Origin: Yinghuangia sp035454725
GTDB taxonomy: Bacteria > Actinomycetota > Actinomycetes > Streptomycetales > Streptomycetaceae
Reading direction: 5' to 3'
NCBI RefSeq assembly: GCF_051388935.1
Contig: NZ_JBPKBI010000001.1
Coordinates: forward strand, 186,001-250,000
Length of the DNA stretch: 64,000 bases
The translations under genes and the position numbers were made by a program. Positions 23,248 to 31,379 of this stretch are shown here, one piece after another (position 1 is the stretch's first letter; every line of letters starts with the position of its first letter). Below the pieces are notes generated by a model. The model saw only the letters and a program-made list of their open reading frames with translations. It made no database searches and was not told where the DNA came from.

Positions 23248-26200
23248 TCACTCCTGCGCGGTCGCGACGCCACATGCGGCGTCGCGTACGTCGGGGTCCG
23301 GGTGTGCGCGCAGGGTGCTGACCAGGGCTCGCCATTCGGCGGGCCATCCGCTTTCGGGGCCGACCGCGCGGATCAGGGCGAGGGCGAAGAAGCCTGTTGC
23401 CGCTGTGCCCTCTGCGGTCAACTCCGTTGCGGTCGGCAGGAGTTGATGCGGCGTCATGCCATGTGCGGGATCGTCCGCGCGGGCCGCGAGGCGTTCGCTT
23501 GCGCGGAACGCCAGGACGGGACGGTCCCCGCACCGCTGCGCGAGGTCGCGGAGATCTGCGGTCACCGCGTCGCTCGGGGCATGGCCCAGGGGGACGGCTT
23601 CGGCGAGCAGCAGCACGCCTTCGTGGGTCAGCCCGTGCCGGTCCGTCAGCCGCCGGGCGAGTGTGCGGACGGCGGCACCCGCGACATGGGGGCTGTTGCG
23701 TGCCCAGGAGCGGGCCATGCGAACGAGGTAGGCGAGGCGTTGCGCGGCGGGGCGGTCGCGGTCGGCGCCGGCGTTCGTGCCTTCGCCTGCGGCCGTCGAC
23801 GCCAGTGCGTCGATGGTGCCGGCGTAGGCTTCGCCGCCGAATCCGTCGGTGTACAGGGCGTGTACGGCGTTCGCGGCGTCCTTCCAGCCGTCGCGCACGG
23901 TCAGATCGCGTACCACGGTGTGGAGTTGCGTCACATGGTCCGGTGCCCAGCCCGCCCAGACCGGGAACCGCCGGTACGCCGCTCGGCGCGTCTCGGCGTC
24001 CGGGTGTGCGCACAGTGCGGCGACCACGGCGGCGAACCGCGCCCGATGGCTTTCCGCCACCCCCAGGGGATGCGTCGACAGCAGCGCCACCGCGACGTCA
24101 CGCGGAGCGGTGGCCGCCTGCACCGACAATTGCCACGCGCGCGGCCGGTCGAGCCTGGACAACACCGCGCCGATCGCGGCGCGCAGCACATCGGGATGGA
24201 CGTCGTCGCTGATGACGGCATCGGCAACGCGTTCCACGCCGTCCGTTACGGCCCGGGCCACCAGCAGTCGCACAGCCTCCTTGCGGGCGGTTACTTTCAT
24301 GCTTCGGGAGACGGCAACCGCGCTCAGTTCCGGCCCGAGCCGACTCGGCGGCACGTAGCGCGTCACGCGGCTTGCGGCGTACACGGCCGCATGGGCGTCG
24401 TCGGTGTTGGCGCGGGCCAAGAGCAGCGACAAAGACGCGGCATGCCGCTCGACGCGCGCGAGACTGCCGAGTGCGGCGGCGCGCACGAGGGGGTCGTCGG
24501 AGTCGACGTGTCGCAGTACGGCGGGACGGCCTGCTTCCGGGACGAGTGCGAGGCTGCGAAGCCAGTCGGCGCGTTCGTCGGAGGGGAACTCGTCGTGGGC
24601 GATGAGCTCGCCCAGAAGCCGGGCGTATGCCTCGCGCTGCCGGGGCACCCAGCGGCTCGACGCGGCGGCGATCCAGGGCACCCAGTCCTCGGGGCCGGAG
24701 TCGTCTTCCTCGTCGTCCAGGTCGTGGTCCGGATCGTGGTCCAGGTCGTCGTCTGAGTCCTCGTCGTCTCCGTCGTCGGGATCCTGGGGGGTGAAGCGTC
24801 CGGGCGGTGTAGCGCCGGTGAGGAACGGGTCGAGAAGGTCCGTACGGCGCCACGCCACGGCGTTCTGCACGCAGTCGAACGTGATCGTGGACGGGTCGGC
24901 CGCCAGGACCTCCGCGACCCGGGCGTCACGTCGGCGCGGATCGGCGAGCCAAAGCTCGGCCGCAAGCTGGACGGTGTAGCTGTCGCCGTGCCGCACCGCC
25001 TCGCCGAGCACCTCCTGCAAGGCGTCGATGTCCCATGCCGCGCGCACGAGTTGCCGCGCCAGCGACAGGACCGGCCGGTAGTTGCGGCGGTCGGCTGCGG
25101 CTCGCAGCGCGGGCCACAGGGCTTCGACGACGCGGGTCTCGCAGCCGTTCAGCGACCGGCGGGGCAGCCAGAGGTTGTCGAGCGTACGGGGGTCGCAGAT
25201 CGTCGCCAACGCCCATTCCACGAGCGCCGGTTCGCCGTTGCCGACGTGAGCGCTCAGAATGCGGGCGGCGAGCGCGTGGAGCCAACTGCGGGTGGCGGAC
25301 GACAGGTCGGGCGCCGCGTAGGCGTCGTTCGTGAGGGTGGTCAGGGCGTCGAGGGCCTCGCCGGTGAAGAGCCACGGCGGTGCCTCCGCGATGGCGTGGA
25401 TGGCGGCGACGCGTACGGGATCCTGCTCTTTGCGCAGGCGCGCGAGGTCGTCCCGGAGTGCGGCGGCGAAGCGTGCGGGGTCGCGCGTGCGCGCCGCGCA
25501 GCCGATCAGGGCCCGGTAGCCCTCCGCGCGCGTGTTGGCGTCGGGACGCCGGGTCTGCGCGAGGAGTTCTCCACGTACCTCGTCGTAGGGCAGATGCGCC
25601 AGGAAAGCCTGACGCGCGGCGGTCTCCCCGGCCCGCTCGGCACGCGCGGCCATGCGCCGCGCCTCGGCGATCCGCCTTGTTGCGGGCAGAAGTTCGAGGA
25701 CGTCGCGGGATATGGGCCGGTTGGTCATGTCGACGTCGGCGTGGACCGCGTCGAAGAACGCTTCGCGGTGACGGGGCGGCGTGGCCCGGAGGAGCAGGGT
25801 GAGCTCGGCGTCGTCGTCGCGTACGAGGCGGCCCAATTGCGCCAGGTTGGGCGGGTCGGCGGTGACGAGCCGGTGCGCGAGGCCTGGGGAAAGGTCGGCG
25901 TTGTCTGCTCCGCTGCGGATGAGGAGGTCGACCGTACGCCGCGCGTCGGCGGCGACGAGCGCGCTGAGACTGCCGGCGAGGCTCCACGGCAGTTCGCTGC
26001 CGGGCTCGGTGAAGCGCTCCAGCAGGTCGATGACCCGAAGTGCATGTGTGCGGGCGGCCGTTGCGATGGCCTGCGTGTGCCGCGACCACCAGACTCGACG
26101 CAACGAGTCGGAGAGACCGGCGAGTTCTCGGTCGGCCACGTCAAGAGCGATGTCAGGAGTGCGCCGCGCGACCGCACGCAACAACGCGTTGCTGTGCGGG

Positions 26201-26703
26201 AGTTGGGGAAGCCACTCGGCGATGACCTCCGACGAACAGGCAGGCAGCAGGAAGGCGACCTCGACCGGACCGTGAGCCTCGGCGACTGCCAGGACGAGCC
26301 GGTCGGCCGCCGAGGTCCGCTGCGCTTGGCGGACGGCCTGATACAGCACCTTGCGCAATGCCTGAGGCGCGTCTTCCACGACCGACAGGAGCGCGTCGTC
26401 AGACGCCGCCCCTTTTGCAGCGGCCCGCACCGCCCACTTCGCGAGGTCGTGCTCGTCGGCCCGCATCGCCGCGACGAGGTACGCGTCCTCCCGCCCCGCG
26501 ACCGCCATGGCCAGCGCGACTTCGCGCCCGAACCGGCCTGATGAATGCAGCGCGTCGATCAGTGGCGCGAGTTGCCCGTCCGCTGCGAGCGAGCGTGCCT
26601 GGTCCCGGCACTTTCGCCGCCGATCCACATACGACAACGGGTCGAGAGTCGCCAGGAATTCGCGCGCTGCCTCGTCTGCTGACCGAGCTTCGATCATCGC
26701 CAT
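23248..26703 (-). CDS. Giant HEAT-like repeat protein with acidic insert
   Basis: The start at ATG 26703 (MAMIEARSADEA) gives 1151 residues; an in-frame start at 26826 would overlap the GntR gene and has no ribosome site. The protein is almost wholly helical with degenerate HEAT-like repeats (for example DDPLVRAAALGSLARVERHAASLSLLLARA and APDHVTQLHTVVRDLT). One acidic low-complexity stretch of about 35 residues rich in Asp/Glu lies near residue 670. No catalytic motif, signal peptide or transmembrane helix is seen. Related proteins in streptomycetes are uncharacterised. HEAT proteins usually act as binding scaffolds; DNA, RNA or protein partners cannot be told here. It ends 210 bp from the hspR stop, converging. 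Confidence 0.75.
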   Translation of the reverse strand: MAMIEARSADEAAREFLATLDPLSYVDRRRKCRDQARSLAADGQLAPLIDALHSSGRFGREVALAMAVAGREDAYLVAAMRADEHDLAKWAVRAAAKGAASDDALLSVVEDAPQALRKVLYQAVRQAQRTSAADRLVLAVAEAHGPVEVAFLLPACSSEVIAEWLPQLPHSNALLRAVARRTPDIALDVADRELAGLSDSLRRVWWSRHTQAIATAARTHALRVIDLLERFTEPGSELPWSLAGSLSALVAADARRTVDLLIRSGADNADLSPGLAHRLVTADPPNLAQLGRLVRDDDAELTLLLRATPPRHREAFFDAVHADVDMTNRPISRDVLELLPATRRIAEARRMAARAERAGETAARQAFLAHLPYDEVRGELLAQTRRPDANTRAEGYRALIGCAARTRDPARFAAALRDDLARLRKEQDPVRVAAIHAIAEAPPWLFTGEALDALTTLTNDAYAAPDLSSATRSWLHALAARILSAHVGNGEPALVEWALATICDPRTLDNLWLPRRSLNGCETRVVEALWPALRAAADRRNYRPVLSLARQLVRAAWDIDALQEVLGEAVRHGDSYTVQLAAELWLADPRRRDARVAEVLAADPSTITFDCVQNAVAWRRTDLLDPFLTGATPPGRFTPQDPDDGDDEDSDDDLDHDPDHDLDDEEDDSGPEDWVPWIAAASSRWVPRQREAYARLLGELIAHDEFPSDERADWLRSLALVPEAGRPAVLRHVDSDDPLVRAAALGSLARVERHAASLSLLLARANTDDAHAAVYAASRVTRYVPPSRLGPELSAVAVSRSMKVTARKEAVRLLVARAVTDGVERVADAVISDDVHPDVLRAAIGAVLSRLDRPRAWQLSVQAATAPRDVAVALLSTHPLGVAESHRARFAAVVAALCAHPDAETRRAAYRRFPVWAGWAPDHVTQLHTVVRDLTVRDGWKDAANAVHALYTDGFGGEAYAGTIDALASTAAGEGTNAGADRDRPAAQRLAYLVRMARSWARNSPHVAGAAVRTLARRLTDRHGLTHEGVLLLAEAVPLGHAPSDAVTADLRDLAQRCGDRPVLAFRASERLAARADDPAHGMTPHQLLPTATELTAEGTAATGFFALALIRAVGPESGWPAEWRALVSTLRAHPDPDVRDAACGVATAQE

Positions 26704-26783
26704 CGGCCCAGTATCCGCAGTGAGGGAGACGGAGTCTCCCGGGTTTCGCCGCGCGCGGTCCACAAAGCGCCCCGGACGGGACG

Positions 26784-27506
26784 TCAGTCGGCGTGGCTGA
26801 CGGGGAGTTCGTAGCCGATCTCCCACCGGTCGGCGGGGACGAGGATGTCGGCCGTTTCGACGGGACGGTTGTTGGCGTCGTAGTGGGTGCGGCGGATGGT
26901 GAGGAGATGCGTCTCGGCAGGGAGGCCGAGGGCCTCGGTTTCGGGGCTGGAGGCGATGCGTTTGGTGAGGCGTTCCGAAACGCGCGTGATGGTGATGCCG
27001 ATCGCCGCCATGCGCTCGACGACTCCACGGCCTGCGAGCGGGCCCAGGTCCGGCAGGACGACGGATGTGCCTGCGGTGATGGCAAGGGGCTCCCAGGAGT
27101 TCAGGAGCATGGCCGGGCGCTTGTCGATCATGTATTCGTGGCGTGTGTGCATGACGGGGGCACCGACTGCGACCTCCAGGCGGTGTGCGATGTGGGCGGT
27201 CGCGGTGGTGCTCTCGCTCTCGCCTTCGCGTGTCATGCCGTCTGGCAGCACAATCGCGGACTGGCCGTCGAGCGCCCGCAGTTGGATGAACTGCGCGCTG
27301 CCGCCGCGTACGTACGTGCCCGATCCGGGACGCCCTTCAAGGAGGCCTTCGCGGATCAGGTGCTCTTGGGCCGCACGGATCATGTCGATCGAGGTCCCGT
27401 AGCGCTCGGCCAACTCGGCTCGACCGGGCAGTCGTTCGCCCGCTTCCCAGAGCCCGTTGTCGAGGTCGGCGCGGATGGCGTCGGCGATGTCGCGCCACTT
27501 GGGCAC
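26784..27506 (-). CDS. GntR-family regulator (HutC/UTRA type)
   Basis: The start is taken as GTG 27506 (MPKWRDIADAI), 10 bases after AGGAGG; TTG 27512 is the alternative. It has about 240 residues. The wHTH at residues 1-70 includes GERLPGRAELAERYGTSIDMIRAAQEHL and GRPGSGTYVR, the GntR signature. Residues 75-235 are a UTRA-like effector domain (HTRHEYMIDKRPAMLLNSWEP, ETHLLTIRRTHYD, PVETADILVPADRWEIGYEL). It probably represses its own gene and the divergent 27621-28266 pair through the palindromes at 27554-27585. The effector is unknown. Confidence 0.9.
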   Translation of the reverse strand: MPKWRDIADAIRADLDNGLWEAGERLPGRAELAERYGTSIDMIRAAQEHLIREGLLEGRPGSGTYVRGGSAQFIQLRALDGQSAIVLPDGMTREGESESTTATAHIAHRLEVAVGAPVMHTRHEYMIDKRPAMLLNSWEPLAITAGTSVVLPDLGPLAGRGVVERMAAIGITITRVSERLTKRIASSPETEALGLPAETHLLTIRRTHYDANNRPVETADILVPADRWEIGYELPVSHAD

Positions 27507-27553
27507 GCGCAAAGGTCCTCCTGCTGCCAGTTCGGTACCTGCCGCTTGCAATC

Positions 27554-27585
27554 CTAGGCCCTAGGTGCCAAGCTAGGGCCTAGCT
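27554..27585. promoter_or_regulatory. GntR operator pair CTAGGCCCTAG / CTAGGGCCTAG
   Basis: CTAGGCCCTAG (27554-27564) and its exact reverse complement CTAGGGCCTAG (27573-27583), inside AGCTAGGGCCTAGCT (27571-27585). Two matched sites 19 bp centre to centre between divergent genes are typical for an autoregulated GntR repressor. Confidence 0.75.
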
Positions 27586-27620
27586 AAACGCTCCGTGTCT
27601 TACCGAACCCATGGAGTGAG

Positions 27621-27869
27621 ATGAGTGATCGCTCTGATGGCGAAAGCGCAGCCATGGCCCGCGCACTCGAACTGATCACGGGCCGTCGTGCGTGCGCCGA
27701 GCCTCAGGGCGAAGGCGTCGTACGCATCGCCGTCGAACTGCGGCGCCAACTGGACGCCGAGCAGTCGCGGCAGGTCGCGCAACTGGCCTTGCGCGCGAAA
27801 AGGGTGGGCTTGTCTCTGTCGGGTCTGCCTGGTGTGCCACCGCAGCTGTGGATCGAAATCGAAAACTGA
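27621..27869 (+). CDS. Small protein of unknown function
   Basis: 82 residues from ATG 27621, with GGAGTGAG just before the start. Arg/Leu/Glu-rich, ELITGRRACAEPQGEGVVRIAVELRRQLDAEQSRQVAQL suggests two or three helices; no known motif, membrane segment or signal peptide. It is the first gene of a pair with the RsbW-like ATPase (13 bp gap) and is divergent from GntR. Its role is unknown; a partner of the ATPase is plausible by position. Confidence 0.6.
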   Translation: MSDRSDGESAAMARALELITGRRACAEPQGEGVVRIAVELRRQLDAEQSRQVAQLALRAKRVGLSLSGLPGVPPQLWIEIEN

Positions 27870-27882
27870 CAAAGGAACTTCA

Positions 27883-28266
27883 ATGCCCGAACTCGCCCGC
27901 ATCTTCATCAACCCTCAGCCCTCCGTCGTCCGCCAGGCCCGCGGGCTCGTCTCCGACGCGCTCGACGCTTGGGGCGTGCGCGGCCGACGTGACGACGCCG
28001 TCCTTTCCACCTCCGAACTCGTCACCAACGTCCTCCTCCACGCCGACTCCGATCTCCTCGCCCTCTTCCTCTGGCTCCGACGCCAACAGCTCCGCCTCGA
28101 AGTGCACGATGGGGCATCCCGTCCGGTTTCCCCTCGCACACCCGCAGAGTTCGACGCGTCCGGGCGGGGACTCCTCCTTCTTCGGCAGATCTCCGATCGG
28201 TGGGGGTCATACGAACGCGCGCCCGGGCTCGGCAAAGTCGTGTACGCCGAGTTTGAAACCGCATAG
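27883..28266 (+). CDS. RsbW-like ATP-binding protein
   Basis: 127 residues from ATG 27883, after AAAGGAA. Bergerat-fold motifs: N box TSELVTNVLLH (about residues 45-54), G1-like HDGA (about 77-80) and G2 DASGRGLLLLRQI (about 96-108). The G1 Asp-x-Gly is present as HDG. It is likely an anti-sigma-type kinase or a histidine-kinase-like ATPase of the small streptomycete family; the substrate is not obvious because no sigma gene lies next to it. It is probably controlled by the divergent GntR protein. Second such ATPase in the window (first at 3339). Confidence 0.78.
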   Translation: MPELARIFINPQPSVVRQARGLVSDALDAWGVRGRRDDAVLSTSELVTNVLLHADSDLLALFLWLRRQQLRLEVHDGASRPVSPRTPAEFDASGRGLLLLRQISDRWGSYERAPGLGKVVYAEFETA

Positions 28267-28419
28267 TCGCCGTCCCCCAGGATGGGCCTGCCGTACCGCG
28301 TCAGGCCGGCGCCGGGCCGTGATCACCCTCACAAGGGAAGGTCAGCCCGACGAATTCTGTCCGTTTTCTCGCCAACTGCCCCGTAGCGGTCGGTAACTGC
28401 GCTCAATAGGCTCAGGCCC

Positions 28420-29457
28420 ATGGCACTCTTCGGTCGGTTACGGCGCGGTCAGGCCGTTTCCTCAAATTCATCGTCCGCTGTCTCCCCGGCCGAACCACCC
28501 GTGCCGGTTCGTGTGACGGACGAGGCGCTGGGCCACGCGGACATCGCGCAGGCGCGGGACACCGCCATCGCGACCGGCAAGTGGCAGCCGGCGGCGGAGC
28601 TGATGCGCAGCATCGGCGGGGATTGGGACAAGCGTGCGATCGCCGCTTGTGCGCTGGGCACGGTCGCACAGGACCATCCGGGCTGGTTCTTCGCGTGGCA
28701 GCACGCCGCGCCGGACTCGCCGGACTTCCTCGTCGTCCGGGCGCAGTCCCTGGTCATGGCCGCCTGGGCCGCACGGGGCGCCGCGCGCGCCGACCAGACG
28801 GACCAATCGGCCGTCCAGGCCTTCCACAAACTGCTGGGCCAGGCCGACGACGCCTGCCGTGAAGCCGTCACGGCGAACAACGAGGACCCGACGCCGTGGA
28901 TGACCTGGGTCACCGTCGCCCGGGGCCTGGCCCGGCCCCGGCAGGACTTCGACTGGCTCTGGGAGCAGTTGGCCGCGCGTGCGCCTTACCACCGGTACGG
29001 CCACGACCAGGCGCTGCAATACCTGTGCGAGAAGTGGCACGGTTCGCACCAGGACATGTTCGCCTTCGCCGCCCGGGCTGCCGCGAGTGCCCCGAAGGGT
29101 TCGCCCCTCGTGCTGATCATGCTGCACGCGCACGTCGAGTACGCGCTCCACGAGCAGCACAGGAACCCGGACTTCTCACCGGCCGAATACTGGAACAGCG
29201 CCGGCGTGCAAACGGACCTCCAGGCCATCCAGGAACTGTGGCCCGTTTCCTCGGTCGAGCGCGGCCCGACGTTCCTCGCGGACGCCGCAATGCTCTCGTA
29301 CGCCCAGGCCCAGAGCGGCAGTTGGCTCGCCATGGCGGAGACCTTCAACGCCACCGGCTCCCGGCTTTACCGGTTCCCGTGGGCCTATTCATCGGAAGAA
29401 TACATGCACGACGTGCACAAGAGCGCCCTGCAAAAAGTCAGGGTAGCGCGCGGATAA
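28420..29457 (+). CDS. TPR-like helical protein of unknown function
   Basis: 345 residues from ATG 28420. After a Ser-rich stretch (residues 15-32) the sequence is helical with repeats like WQPAAELMRSIGGDWDKRAIAACALGTV and PWMTWVTVARGLARPRQDFDWLWEQLAARAP. No catalytic motif, signal or membrane helix is seen. Trp/His-rich segments (GWFFAWQHAAPDSPDFLVVRAQSL, YRFPWAYSSEEY) resemble streptomycete proteins of about 300-350 residues without known role. It converges with the kinase gene, 19 bp between stops. The assignment stays at the level of fold guess. Confidence 0.6.
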   Translation: MALFGRLRRGQAVSSNSSSAVSPAEPPVPVRVTDEALGHADIAQARDTAIATGKWQPAAELMRSIGGDWDKRAIAACALGTVAQDHPGWFFAWQHAAPDSPDFLVVRAQSLVMAAWAARGAARADQTDQSAVQAFHKLLGQADDACREAVTANNEDPTPWMTWVTVARGLARPRQDFDWLWEQLAARAPYHRYGHDQALQYLCEKWHGSHQDMFAFAARAAASAPKGSPLVLIMLHAHVEYALHEQHRNPDFSPAEYWNSAGVQTDLQAIQELWPVSSVERGPTFLADAAMLSYAQAQSGSWLAMAETFNATGSRLYRFPWAYSSEEYMHDVHKSALQKVRVARG

Positions 29458-29476
29458 ACCCGCCCCGCGGCGCCCG

Positions 29477-30655
29477 TCACGGCCCAAGTTCTTTGCGGAG
29501 TGCCCGCCCCTGGCCGGGTTGCTTCCGCGCCGGGTCCGCGGCGGCATGGTTTTGAGGGCGTGCCGGCCCTTGACTGCTCTGGTGCCGGACTTGGTTCGAG
29601 GCGGCGGATTCGCGGTTGGGAAGTGCCGGAGCGGACCGGTGCTTTTCCACCTCGGAGACGGGCGACAGGCCGCCGGTCGACGCGCGGGGGGCCGGCGGCT
29701 CCTGCGCGGGTGTCGGCGGAAGGGCGACCTCCGGGCCTTGGCGGCGATCAAGCCCCTGCACCGGTATGACTGTTCCCCCGCGAGCGTCCCGGTGCTCCGC
29801 GGCGATCTCCCGAAGCCCGTCCGAGGCCTCGGCCGCCGTGGGCCGGTCTTTCGGGTCATGCGCGGTCATGTGCCTGATCAGCTTGTCGAGTGAGCGCGGA
29901 ACGTCCGACCGTATCTGCGACAAGGGAGGCACCTGGCCTCGCGCCTGCTGCAGAATTCCCTGCAAACCCGCATCGAAAATATGTTTTCCGGTGGTCATCT
30001 CGTGGACGACCAGGCCGGCGGCGTAAATGTCCGATGCGGGTGAAGGGAGCGGAGTTCCGACTTCAAGTCCCTCGATCTCGCTCAACAGATAAGCCTTGGC
30101 TGTTTCCGGAGCGTAGTATCCGTTTGTTCCGGCGAAAGGCCGTCCGTCCGGCGCGTTCGTCGGCGCGGCAAGCCCAAAATCGATCAGCTTGACTTCGCCG
30201 TCCCCGTGAGATGCCACGGCGTTCTCCGGCTTGACGTCCCTGTGGGCGTATCCCGCTTGGTGCACCGCCGTCAAGGCGTCGGTGAGCTGAGCTCCCACAC
30301 TCGCGGCCTGGCCGGCGGCCATGGCTCCGCGCCATCTCATGGTGTGCGCAAGAGTCTCCCCGTAGATCAACTCGGTTGTCAGATAAGGATCGAACTCCGT
30401 GCCCGAGGTATTTGCGTCCACAACGTGGACGATGTTGTCGTGGCGAAGGCTCGCGACGATTTTGGCTTCCCGTTCAAAAGCACGGCGGTCGACGGCGGCG
30501 ATTTTCTCGATCCGCGGCACTTTGACAGCGACCGATGTCATGGTCAGGTAGTCGACCGCCGCCCACACCCGTCCTCTGCCGCCGATGCCGATTTGCTCGA
30601 TCAGGTCGTAACGTTCCGGGAGTTCGGGCCGAGGCGCGTGTTCGTGGCGGGCGAT
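29477..30655 (-). CDS. Ser/Thr protein kinase (Hanks type), start unclear
   Basis: The frame is open from a TAG at about 30688 and encodes a full kinase domain. Reading from the ATC at 30655, the G-loop IGIGGRGRV is at residues 22-30, VAVKVP has the ATP Lys, HRDVKPENAV is the catalytic loop, LIDFGLA the DFG motif and GYYAPET the APE region. A Pro/Gln/Ala-rich cytoplasmic tail of about 110 residues follows; no transmembrane or sensor domain is seen. The first ATG/GTG/TTG in frame is GTG 30568, inside the G-loop, so it cannot be the true start. Candidates are ATC 30655 behind GGGGGAG, CTG 30604, or a sequence error. It lies 31 bp after the PPOX-type gene stop on the same strand. Confidence 0.75.
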   Translation of the reverse strand: MARHEHAPRPELPERYDLIEQIGIGGRGRVWAAVDYLTMTSVAVKVPRIEKIAAVDRRAFEREAKIVASLRHDNIVHVVDANTSGTEFDPYLTTELIYGETLAHTMRWRGAMAAGQAASVGAQLTDALTAVHQAGYAHRDVKPENAVASHGDGEVKLIDFGLAAPTNAPDGRPFAGTNGYYAPETAKAYLLSEIEGLEVGTPLPSPASDIYAAGLVVHEMTTGKHIFDAGLQGILQQARGQVPPLSQIRSDVPRSLDKLIRHMTAHDPKDRPTAAEASDGLREIAAEHRDARGGTVIPVQGLDRRQGPEVALPPTPAQEPPAPRASTGGLSPVSEVEKHRSAPALPNRESAASNQVRHQSSQGPARPQNHAAADPARKQPGQGRALRKELGP

Positions 30656-30685
30656 GGCTCCCCCTTCCCGGGCGTCCGGACACGC

Positions 30686-31141
30686 CTAGGCTCGGCCCAG
30701 CGCTCGCTCCACGTGGATCTCGATGACGACGCGCTCGGGGTTGGGGCGCGGGGGCCGGTACCGCTCGGCGTAGCGGCGTTCGGCGTCGGCCACGGAACCC
30801 GGATCATCGCGCACGTACGCCGTGCCTTCCAGAGTCGCCCAGCGCTTGCCGTCGATCTGGCAGACGGCCGCGCGGGAGCCGGACTCGCCCGCGGCGCGGA
30901 TGTTGCGGGCCTTGCGGCTGTCGCGGCTGGTGATCACCCGGGCGACGCGCGTCGCGGGATCGAAGGTGACACCGACCGGGACGACGTGGGGAGTGCCGTC
31001 CGGGCGCAGGGTCGTCAGGGTGCACAGGTGGCGCTCGCGCCAGAAGGCGATGTACGTGGCGTCCAGTGCGGCGGTGAGCGGGTCCGTCACGCGGCCTGTG
31101 CCGCCCTCGGCGGATTCGGGGGTGTGGGGAGTGGCTGTCAC
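30686..31141 (-). CDS. PPOX-type (F420/FMN-binding split barrel) protein
   Basis: From GTG 31141 the protein has 151 residues (GTG 31090 is an alternative start). Motifs are FWRERHLCTLTTLRPDGTPHVVPVGVTFD, DSRKARNIRAAG, and VCQIDGKRWATLEGTAYVRDD, which match the split-barrel flavin/deazaflavin-binding family abundant in actinomycetes and typified by F420H2-dependent reductases. The cofactor is not proven. C-terminal VVIEIHVERALGRA closes the barrel. Divergent from clpB, with the HAIR element 109 bp away from its start. Confidence 0.85.
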   Translation of the reverse strand: MTATPHTPESAEGGTGRVTDPLTAALDATYIAFWRERHLCTLTTLRPDGTPHVVPVGVTFDPATRVARVITSRDSRKARNIRAAGESGSRAAVCQIDGKRWATLEGTAYVRDDPGSVADAERRYAERYRPPRPNPERVVIEIHVERALGRA

Positions 31142-31249
31142 GGGGCCGACGGTAGCCGGGGGCCCGGCAGCGGGCGCTGTGGGGGACGAAATGCGCAAGG
31201 GGCCCGGAGCCGGGCGCCAGCCATAGTGCCAGGTGTACGCGCAATGAAG

Positions 31250-31268
31250 TTGAGTGGAATAGACTCAA
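31250..31268 (+). promoter_or_regulatory. HAIR element upstream of clpB
   Basis: TTGAGT-N7-ACTCAA, matching the sites before dnaK. It lies 112 bp before the clpB start and is the expected HspR operator. Confidence 0.9.
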
Positions 31269-31379
31269 CCAAGACGCGGTTGACCTGGTGGGACAGGAAA
31301 GAATCCCATCGAAGGAAGCCGAAAGCCCCAGACCCGCACCACACAAGTACAGATCAAGCGAAGGAGTCGCGGCGCGCCC

